The notes beneath the pieces were generated by a model. That model saw nothing but the letters and a program-made list of their open reading frames with translations, made no database searches and was not told the origin of the DNA. Made by a program: the position numbers and the translations under genes. Of a stretch of DNA of 5,859 bases, positions 1 through 4,364 are shown piece after piece; position 1 is the stretch's first letter; each line of letters begins with the position of its first letter. The stretch is from Actinomycetes bacterium (GTDB lineage Bacteria; Actinomycetota; Acidimicrobiia; Acidimicrobiales; Palsa-688): positions 1 to 5,859 of the forward strand of contig JAJZWW010000223.1 of assembly GCA_021846485.1 (NCBI GenBank), written 5' to 3'.

Positions 1-582
1 GACCAGCTACGCCCCTCCCAGGACACCCTCACCCAGCAGGCCCAGCAGGCCCTGACTGCCGGCCGTGAGGACCTCGCCCGCGAAGCCCTCAGCCGCAAGC
101 AGGTGGCCCAGCAGCAGATCGACGGGATGGAGCCCCAGCACCAGCAGCTCGTCGAGCAGCAGGACAAGCTGACCTCGACCCTCCAGGCGCTCCAGGCGCG
201 GGTCAACCAGTTCCGCACCCAGAAGGAGACGATGAAGGCCTAGTACGCCGCCTCGACCGCGGTCTCGTCGGTCAACGACCAGGTGGCCGGCATCTCCGAC
301 ACCTTCAACGGCTCCAACGCCGCCCTCCAGCGGGCCCAGGACAAGATCGCCGCAGCCCAGGCCCACGCCGGCGCCCTCGACGAGCTGCTCGAGTCGGGGG
401 TGCTCGACGAGGTGGGAGCCAACCACGGCGACGACATCCAAAAGGAGCTCGACCAGATAGGCGCCGGCAGCTCGGTCGACTCCGAGCTGACCGCGCTCAA
501 GGCGCAGGCCGGTCTGGCCGCCCCGCCGGCACCTGCCGAGCTCGGCTCGGGCGACGAGTCGACGAGCACCCCCGCGCCGTGA
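1..582 (+). pseudogene. pspA: PspA/IM30 family protein, 5'-truncated by window edge and interrupted by an in-frame TAG
   Basis: Frame 1 reads as a PspA/IM30 coiled-coil protein from base 1 to the TGA at 580-582, broken only by TAG at 241-243. Before the stop there is a Gln-rich heptad pattern with the family motif GREDLAREAL (window residues 21-30) and FRTQKETMKA (residues 71-80). After the stop the same frame continues directly with YAAS, VNDQVAGIS and a second helix ending in ALDELLESGVLDE, which are the expected next family blocks. The family normally has about 220-250 residues, so roughly the first 90, including the membrane-binding amphipathic helix, lie outside the window. PspA proteins coat stressed membranes as oligomeric scaffolds. 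The downstream piece could restart at GTG 283, but no Shine-Dalgarno sequence precedes it. The family call is confident. Whether the gene is dead, misassembled or read through is open. The next gene overlaps its final stop codon. Confidence 0.85.
241..243 (+). other. pspA: In-frame amber codon inside conserved pspA sequence
   Basis: The codon sits between ...KETMKA and YAAS..., a region where PspA proteins have no gap, and the frame is unchanged on both sides. Nearly every Gln codon nearby is CAG, so one C-to-T change would produce this TAG. TAG also ends other genes here (993-995, 3639-3641 and, on the minus strand, 3792-3794), which argues against a general reassignment of TAG. No frameshift is needed to explain it. 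Confidence 0.9.
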
Positions 583-995
583 GCGACCTCGACCCGGGGA
601 TGGCCGGCCAGCCCGACCTCGAGCTGAGCGTCGCCGCGGTCCTCGCCAACAACCAGGACGTGAAGATGCTCCTGCGGGTCCTCGGCAAGTCCCTCCAGGA
701 CTCCCTCGGCGACCGCGTCGAGATCCGCCGGGCCGGCGGCGGCGGGCTCCTGCACAAGAAGCCCGACGAGCTGCAGGCCGTCGTCGTCCGCCTCGACCCC
801 GACGAGTACGAGGCCCGCCTCGACGGCCACGCCGTGCGCTGCTCGGTCGGGCGCTCCTCGGGAGGCATCCGCATCCGCAGCGAGCAGCTGCCGATCGAGC
901 AGTGGCTCCACCGCCTCCTTTCCGCCCTGCAGCAAGAGGCGGTCGGCAACCAGGCCGCCCGCCAGGCTCTCCAGGACCTCGTAGTCGGCCAGTAG
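579..995 (+). CDS. Uncharacterised small protein encoded directly after pspA (138 aa)
   Basis: I do not recognise a named family with certainty. The protein begins at GTG 579, which overlaps the pspA stop (GTGA), a classic arrangement for translational coupling; an in-frame ATG at 600 is an alternative start. It has no signal peptide or membrane segment. Visible order: an N-terminal helix (about residues 15-45, LLRVLGKSLQDSLGD), a basic VEIRRAGGGG turn, alternating beta-like segments (LQAVVVRLDP, YEARLDGHAVRCSV, GIRIRS), then a C-terminal amphipathic helix (about 103-135) with LPIEQWLHRLLSAL. From memory, actinobacterial genomes carry similar small proteins with the pattern 'helix, VxxRR, short strands, G(I/V)xxxxxxxPxxxWLxxL' beside PspA or related stress genes; this is recollection, not a search. 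The coupling suggests stoichiometric production with PspA, perhaps as a cytosolic partner. Function unknown. Confidence 0.8.
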   Translation: MSDLDPGMAGQPDLELSVAAVLANNQDVKMLLRVLGKSLQDSLGDRVEIRRAGGGGLLHKKPDELQAVVVRLDPDEYEARLDGHAVRCSVGRSSGGIRIRSEQLPIEQWLHRLLSALQQEAVGNQAARQALQDLVVGQ

Positions 996-1060
996 CCCGC
1001 CGGCGGGGCCGGGCCGCCGCGCCCGGGTCCGGCCTCCGCCCGTCCCAACCCGCCACCACC
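996..1060 (+). other. Short GC-rich intergenic segment with hairpin potential
   Basis: Directly after the TAG at 993-995 is the perfect palindrome CCCGCCGGCGGG (996-1007), followed by a 6-bp stem CCGGGC/GCCCGG (1009-1014 with 1021-1026). There is no T tract, so a true intrinsic terminator is doubtful; the structure could attenuate transcription or shape mRNA decay between the two halves of the operon. Simple stems are common by chance at this GC content. Confidence 0.25.
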
Positions 1061-1066
1061 GGAGGA
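1061..1066 (+). promoter_or_regulatory. Shine-Dalgarno sequence of the first YbjQ gene
   Basis: GGAGGA lies 10 bases before ATG 1077, a strong match to the anti-SD at slightly long spacing. It supports ATG 1077. A second possible start, ATG 1137, lies just before the first domain and is also preceded by GGAG motifs. Confidence 0.7.
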
Positions 1067-1076
1067 CTTTCCCCAG

Positions 1077-1871
1077 ATGACCACCAGCGACCTGCCGAAG
1101 GATGCCGGAGCCCGCCTCCAGGAGCTGGAGCACGGGATGTTCACCAGCGACCTGTCGGTCAACGAGTTCCTGCTCGTCAAACGGGCCGGCTTCCATCCCC
1201 TCGGGCTGGTGATGGGCAGCTCGATCTACCACATCGGCCTGCAGAAGGGTAACTGGGGTTCCTCCCAGGAGATGACCAAGCTCTCCGAGGCGATGTACAA
1301 CGCCCGGGAGCTGGCGATGAAGCGGATGGAGGAAGAAGCCGACCAGCTGGGCGCCGACGGCGTCGTCGGGGTCCGCCTCGACGTCAAGTTCTACGAATGG
1401 GGCAACGACTCCGCCGAGTTCATCGCGGTGGGAACGGCGGTGAAGGCCGAGGACGGCCGCTCCTACCGCAACAACCAGGGGAAGCCGTTCACCAGCGACC
1501 TCTCTGGCCAGGATTTCTGGACCCTCACCCAGACCGGCTACTTCCCGCTCGCGCTGGTGATGGGCACCTGCGTCTACCACATAGCCCACCGCGGCATCGG
1601 CCAGGCGCTCGGGCAGATGGGCCGCAACGGGGAGCTCGAGAACTTCACCCAGGCGATGTACGACGCCCGGGAGCTGGCGATGAAGCGGATGCAGGACGAG
1701 GCGACCGGGCTGGCCGCCGCGGGCGTGGTCGGGATGCGCCTCGAGGAGAAGAACCACATGTGGGGCGAGCACACCATCGAGTTCCTCTCCCTAGGGACCG
1801 CCGTCGCCCGCGTCGGCAACGCCCCGGTGAGCATCCCCCAGCCCACCACGATCATCTCCTTCGACAACTGA
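1077..1871 (+). CDS. Tandem YbjQ-like (putative heavy-metal-binding, PF01906-type) protein 1, 264 aa
   Basis: Two YbjQ-like domains sit in one chain, about residues 22-123 and 138-244. Each repeats the same order of motifs: FTSDLS (22, 138), PL(G/A)LVMG...YHI (41, 157), a central helix AMY(N/D)ARELAMKRM (72, 193), GVVG(V/M)RL (95, 216) and a closing F-xxx-GTAV strand (115, 236). The helix-GVVG-GTAV core is typical of the YbjQ family, whose usual members are single domains of about 100 residues; 'heavy-metal-binding' is only a putative family label. There is no signal peptide or membrane segment, so it is probably cytosolic. A short tail ends in TTIISFDN. It lies third in the pspA run, 81 bp after the preceding gene. 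Metal binding is unproven: there are few Cys, and His occurs mainly in the YHI motif. ATG 1077 is chosen for its GGAGGA; ATG 1137 would remove a poorly conserved N-terminal stretch. Confidence 0.88.
   Translation: MTTSDLPKDAGARLQELEHGMFTSDLSVNEFLLVKRAGFHPLGLVMGSSIYHIGLQKGNWGSSQEMTKLSEAMYNARELAMKRMEEEADQLGADGVVGVRLDVKFYEWGNDSAEFIAVGTAVKAEDGRSYRNNQGKPFTSDLSGQDFWTLTQTGYFPLALVMGTCVYHIAHRGIGQALGQMGRNGELENFTQAMYDARELAMKRMQDEATGLAAAGVVGMRLEEKNHMWGEHTIEFLSLGTAVARVGNAPVSIPQPTTIISFDN
1290..1328 (+). repeat. Direct repeat, copy 1 (central helix of YbjQ domain A)
   Basis: These 39 bases recur at 1653-1691 with one mismatch (AAC versus GAC). They encode AMYNARELAMKRM. The synonymous positions are identical too, whereas the flanking sequence of the two domains differs strongly. 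Confidence 0.85.
1653..1691 (+). repeat. Direct repeat, copy 2 (central helix of YbjQ domain B)
   Basis: Partner of 1290-1328, 38 of 39 bases identical, offset 363 bases (121 codons). It encodes AMYDARELAMKRM. It may be a trace of gene conversion between the two domain-coding halves, or of very strong codon constraint. Confidence 0.85.
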
Positions 1872-1890
1872 CGTGGGAGCGCAGCGAGCA

Positions 1891-1921
1891 CGGCAGGGCG
1901 GCGGGGTTGGGGTCCCTGCCG
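1891..1921 (+). repeat. Inverted repeat (8-bp stem, 15-base loop)
   Basis: CGGCAGGG (1891-1898) is perfectly complementary to CCCTGCCG (1914-1921). The loop is G-rich (GGCGGGGTTGGGG), with runs that might also stack as a quadruplex. First hairpin of the intergenic element between YbjQ genes 1 and 2. Confidence 0.6.
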
Positions 1922-1929
1922 CCGATGGG

Positions 1930-1948
1930 TGCGGGGCGCAGCCCCGCA
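1930..1948 (+). repeat. Perfect hairpin just upstream of the YbjQ gene 2 ribosome-binding site
   Basis: TGCGGGGC (1930-1937) pairs perfectly with GCCCCGCA (1941-1948) across the loop GCA. The last base of the stem is the first base of the AGGGAG Shine-Dalgarno sequence, so the hairpin could either expose or hinder that site. There is no T tract after it, so it is unlikely to be a terminator. Confidence 0.65.
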
Positions 1949-1953
1949 GGGAG
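1948..1953 (+). promoter_or_regulatory. Shine-Dalgarno sequence deciding the start of YbjQ gene 2
   Basis: AGGGAG lies 7 bases before GTG 1961, good spacing. The in-frame alternative, ATG 1925, has no properly spaced SD and would run translation through the hairpin, adding 12 Gly/Arg/Ser-type residues without family similarity. Confidence 0.65.
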
Positions 1954-1960
1954 CGCTGAC

Positions 1961-2767
1961 GTGTCCCCCGCCACGGAGCGCCCGGGGGTCTTCGACTCTG
2001 GGCTCACCACCCCCGACTTCGCCGCCTGCCTGTCGATGGGCCTGGAGCCGCTCGCCCTGGTCCAGGGCTTCTTCTGCGGGCAGCTCGCCGGGTGGAGCAC
2101 CTACCAGGCTGCGGTCGTCACCAACTACCCGTGCGGCTACGGGTGGGGTGGCGGCGGCAACGACCACCCCCCGCCCGGGTGGCTGGGGGTGGCCACCGCC
2201 TTGGACGAGGCGTGGAGCACCGCTTTCTCCACCGCCCACCAGCGCCTGGTGGACGAAGCCCGCGGCCTGGGGGCCCATGGGGTGGTCGGCGCCCGGGTGG
2301 AGATGAGCCACCCGACCAACGACCGCAGCAGCGAGGTCCACCTCTATGGGACGGCCGTGCGCCTCGCCGGCGCCGGTGCCGGCCCCCTGTGGACGACACG
2401 GATCGCCGGCCACAAGCTGGCCAAGCTGGTGGAGGCCGGTTACGCCCCGGCTTCGGTCCTCTACTCCCGATGCACTGCGGTGATGTACGAGGGGTGCTAC
2501 ATGGAGCACTGGGGACCGAACCTGGTCGGTGCGGGCAGCCCGCTCGAGCCGATCCAGGACGTGCACCACTTGGCGCGCTCCCGAGCCCTCCAGGACGCTG
2601 CACGCCAGGCCGGAGGGCACTCGCTCTACGATGTCCAGCTCGCCGCCCACGAGATGGAGGGTCGCACCACCTACGTGAGCTGCCAGATCCTCGGCTCGCT
2701 CGTGCGGCGGGTGCGCCCGACGATGCCAATAGCCGCTCCGGTGACCACGGTGGGCCTCGATGACTGA
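1961..2767 (+). CDS. Tandem YbjQ-like protein 2, divergent, with Gly/Cys-rich insertion (268 aa)
   Basis: It is a second double-domain YbjQ paralog, but much more diverged. Domain A (about residues 10-134) keeps TTPDF (16), LEPLALVQG (28), a helix ending HQRLVDEA, HGVVGARV (106) and LYGTAVRL (128). Between strand and helix it carries an insertion with PCGYGWGGGGNDHPPPG (57-73). Domain B (about 143-250) keeps the outline (ARSRALQDAARQAGG helix, ILGSLVRR end), but GVVG is replaced by SLYDVQL. Cys residues at about 23, 39, 58, 171, 179 and 241 are more numerous than in protein 1. It ends in PVTTVGLDD, matching the tail of protein 1. No signal peptide or membrane span is visible. Its last 8 bases overlap the next gene, implying coupled translation. 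GTG 1961 is chosen because of AGGGAG. Likely a specialised or heteromeric partner of protein 1; function unknown. Confidence 0.8.
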   Translation: MSPATERPGVFDSGLTTPDFAACLSMGLEPLALVQGFFCGQLAGWSTYQAAVVTNYPCGYGWGGGGNDHPPPGWLGVATALDEAWSTAFSTAHQRLVDEARGLGAHGVVGARVEMSHPTNDRSSEVHLYGTAVRLAGAGAGPLWTTRIAGHKLAKLVEAGYAPASVLYSRCTAVMYEGCYMEHWGPNLVGAGSPLEPIQDVHHLARSRALQDAARQAGGHSLYDVQLAAHEMEGRTTYVSCQILGSLVRRVRPTMPIAAPVTTVGLDD

Positions 2768-3641
2768 CCCCGCCGGGCCGTTCGCCGACCGGGCGCATCG
2801 CGAGGCCGACCTGGGCGAGGTCGGCCGGCTGCTCGCCGAGGCCCATGGCGCCGCCGACATCGGCCGGGGCTGCACGAGCAACCTGAGCCTCGACGAGGTC
2901 CTGCTCCTCCACGCCGTCGGGCTGGAGCCGGCCACCGTCGTGACCGCCACCGCGTGCACCACCATCCCGCCGGGTAGCTGGACCTGGAGCACGGGGCAGG
3001 TCCAAGCCGCCGACTACGCCTTCTCCCGGGCGTTCCTGCTCGCCCGCAACCAGATGCGGGCGGAGGCCGCCCAGATCGGGGCGATGGGGGTGGTGGCGGT
3101 CGACATCGAGCTCCAGCTGTCCCCCCACCGCTACCTGGTGGTCATGCTCGGCACCGCCGTGCGGGCGGCCAGCGACGGTCACGGAGGGAGCCATTTCCCG
3201 GTCCGCTACCCCTCCCCTTTCCTCTGCGACCTGTCCGCCCGAGACTTCGTCGTGCTGAGCCGCTCCGGCTGGTACCCGATAGACCTGGTCGGGGGAGCCT
3301 CCTACGTGCACGCCCCACGGAGGGGGGTGGGCGCCGCTCTCGGCCAGGTGCGCCAGAACGTCGAGCTGACCAACTTCACCGAGACCCTCTACGCCGCCCG
3401 CGAGCTGGCCATGCAGCGCATCCAGGAGGACATCGCCGAGGTGGGCGGCACCGGGCTGCTCGACATGCGCTTCGTGGACGAGACCGTGCCCTTCGCCGGA
3501 CACGTCGTCGCCTTCCGAGCCTACGGGACCGCGGTCAAGCTCCTCGCCGACACCCACACCCACCCGGACCTGCAGCTCGTCGTGCCCCTCGACGACCCGG
3601 TGGTGGGGTTCGAAGCGACCAGCCTGGACGGCCAGCGGTAG
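2760..3641 (+). CDS. Tandem YbjQ-like protein 3 (293 aa)
   Basis: The third double-domain YbjQ paralog starts at ATG 2760, inside the end of gene 2 (8-bp overlap), so its translation is probably coupled. An N-terminal extension of about 37 residues (acidic/Ala-rich) precedes domain A (about 38-136: CTSNLSLDEVLLL, helix LLARNQMRAEAAQIG, GVVAVDIEL, MLGTAVRA). Domain B (about 153-260) has LCDLSARDFVVL, RRGVGAALGQVRQNVELTNFT, YAARELAMQRI, GLLDMRF and AYGTAVKLL. The segment RGVGAALGQ...VELTNF matches domain B of protein 1 but not its domain A, so the two B domains are the closer relatives. After domain B, LQLVVPLDD resembles the short tail of the other two proteins, then about 14 extra residues follow to the TAG. 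No membrane segment is seen. Last gene of the operon; a strong hairpin lies about 100 bases downstream. Confidence 0.85.
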   Translation: MTDPAGPFADRAHREADLGEVGRLLAEAHGAADIGRGCTSNLSLDEVLLLHAVGLEPATVVTATACTTIPPGSWTWSTGQVQAADYAFSRAFLLARNQMRAEAAQIGAMGVVAVDIELQLSPHRYLVVMLGTAVRAASDGHGGSHFPVRYPSPFLCDLSARDFVVLSRSGWYPIDLVGGASYVHAPRRGVGAALGQVRQNVELTNFTETLYAARELAMQRIQEDIAEVGGTGLLDMRFVDETVPFAGHVVAFRAYGTAVKLLADTHTHPDLQLVVPLDDPVVGFEATSLDGQR

Positions 3642-3706
3642 CCAAGGCCGCGAGCTAGCGACAGCGGTAGCGCAGGTACTGCCGGACCAGGTGGCGGCGG
3701 CCGGGC

Positions 3707-3752
3707 GGTACGGACGGAGTAGGCCGGGAGGTACGGGACCGAGTGGGCCGGG
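3707..3752 (+). repeat. Imperfect tandem direct repeat (~22 bp x 2)
   Basis: GGTACGGACGGAGTAGGCCG begins at 3707, and a close variant, GGTACGGGACCGAGTGGGCC, begins at 3730. The period is about 23 bases with a few substitutions and one indel. The second copy runs into the 3742-3763 hairpin. It is non-coding, between convergent genes; it could be a replication-slippage product or a protein-binding pair. Confidence 0.5.
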
Positions 3753-3763
3753 GCCGGCCCACT
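3742..3763. terminator. Candidate bidirectional terminator hairpin between convergent genes
   Basis: AGTGGGCCGG (3742-3751) is perfectly complementary to CCGGCCCACT (3754-3763); sterically this is a 9-bp stem with a 4-base loop. It is almost symmetrical and lies about 100 bases past the end of YbjQ gene 3 and about 30 bases past the end of the DUF1003 gene on the other strand, where a shared stop is expected. Neither side has a T tract, as is common for actinobacterial terminators, so the function is inferred from placement and stem strength. Confidence 0.5.
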
Positions 3764-3791
3764 GCCAGCCGCCATGTGCCGTGCGTACTGA

Positions 3792-4364
3792 CTAGGCGGA
3801 GCCCTCCTCACCGGACACTGGCGGGTCCGTTGGAGGAGATGGCGCCACCCCGGCCAACTCCTCGAAGCGCCGCTCCACCTGGTGGAGCGACTCCTCGAGG
3901 GCTCTGAGCGAGCGGGTGACCTCCTCGGCAGTGCCGATGCCGACGAGCGACAAGCGGACCGCGGCGAGCTCCCGGGCGAGGAACTCGGTGTCCGCCTGGG
4001 TGCGGGCGGCGACCTGCCGGTCGCGCTCGATGCTCGCCCGGTCCCGCTCGTCCTGGCGGTTCTGGGCGAGCAGGATGAACGGCGCGGCGTACGCCGCCTG
4101 GGTCGAGAACACCAGGTTGAGCAGGATGAAGGGGTAGGGGTCCCAGTGGCGAACGAAGCCTACTGTGTTCAAGATGATCCAGATGAAGACGACAACCGTC
4201 TGGATGGTGAGGAAGCGGGCCGTCCCGAAATAGCGGGCGAGGGTCTCGGAGAAGCGCCCGAAGGTCTCGGAGTCCACGTGGGTGCCGAGACCCACAGTCG
4301 TGCCCCGAGGGCGAGCCACGTCGTCGCGGCGACGGACCCGGCCGGGCGCCCTGCGGCGGAGCAT
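3792..4364 (-). CDS. DUF1003 family membrane protein (190 aa)
   Basis: The protein has two closely spaced hydrophobic helices (about residues 52-70, LTIQTVVVFIWIILNTVGF, and 78-100) joined by the family motif WDPYPFILLN (74-83). The second helix is followed by QNRQDERDR (101-109) and a long charged coiled coil (about 105-172, ending LHQVERRFEEL). These are hallmarks of DUF1003 (PF06210-type) proteins, which have no established reaction. A basic N-terminus (RRRAPGRVRRR) precedes the SETFGRFSE block that usually opens the conserved region, so the first 25-30 residues are less certain. ATG 4364 directly abuts the stop of the preceding gene (TGAATG on the minus strand), which supports this start and implies translational coupling. 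It ends in TAG at 3792-3794. A role linked to the MgtE-N/CBS neighbour, perhaps as its membrane partner, is inference from pairing. Confidence 0.88.
   Translation of the reverse strand: MLRRRAPGRVRRRDDVARPRGTTVGLGTHVDSETFGRFSETLARYFGTARFLTIQTVVVFIWIILNTVGFVRHWDPYPFILLNLVFSTQAAYAAPFILLAQNRQDERDRASIERDRQVAARTQADTEFLARELAAVRLSLVGIGTAEEVTRSLRALEESLHQVERRFEELAGVAPSPPTDPPVSGEEGSA

Larger units (their letters stand above)
1868..1963 (+). mobile_element. Candidate small palindromic insertion (REP/MITE-like) bracketed by an 8-bp direct repeat
   Basis: CTGACGTG occurs at 1868-1875, covering the stop of YbjQ gene 1, and again at 1956-1963, covering the GTG start of YbjQ gene 2. The 80 bases between hold two perfect 8-bp stems (1891-1921 and 1930-1948) and no protein homology. 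GGGAGCGC also recurs near both ends (1875-1882 and 1949-1956). Removing one repeat plus the insert would leave the stop TGA and the start GTG one base apart, as tight as other junctions in this operon. That pattern fits insertion with an 8-bp target duplication. It carries no transposase, so it would have moved in trans. Inference only; a locally duplicated regulatory spacer is the alternative. Confidence 0.45.

Noticed and set aside
241..995. Reassignment of TAG as a sense codon in this organism
   Set aside because: TAG ends other genes at plausible protein ends (3639-3641 and the DUF1003 gene at 3792-3794, besides 993-995), and three TAGs follow closely after YbjQ gene 3 in frame.
240..1772. 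Long open frame on the minus strand (about 510 codons) opposite pspA and the first YbjQ gene
   Set aside because: It is the mirror of well-supported plus-strand genes in GC-rich DNA; its product is His/Leu/Val/Gly-biased with no family motif, and the PspA and YbjQ motifs are clear on the other strand.
1397..1960. Upstream part of the open frame that ends at 2767
   Set aside because: It overlaps YbjQ gene 1 in another frame and is Arg/Pro-rich; YbjQ similarity only begins after GTG 1961, which has a good Shine-Dalgarno sequence.
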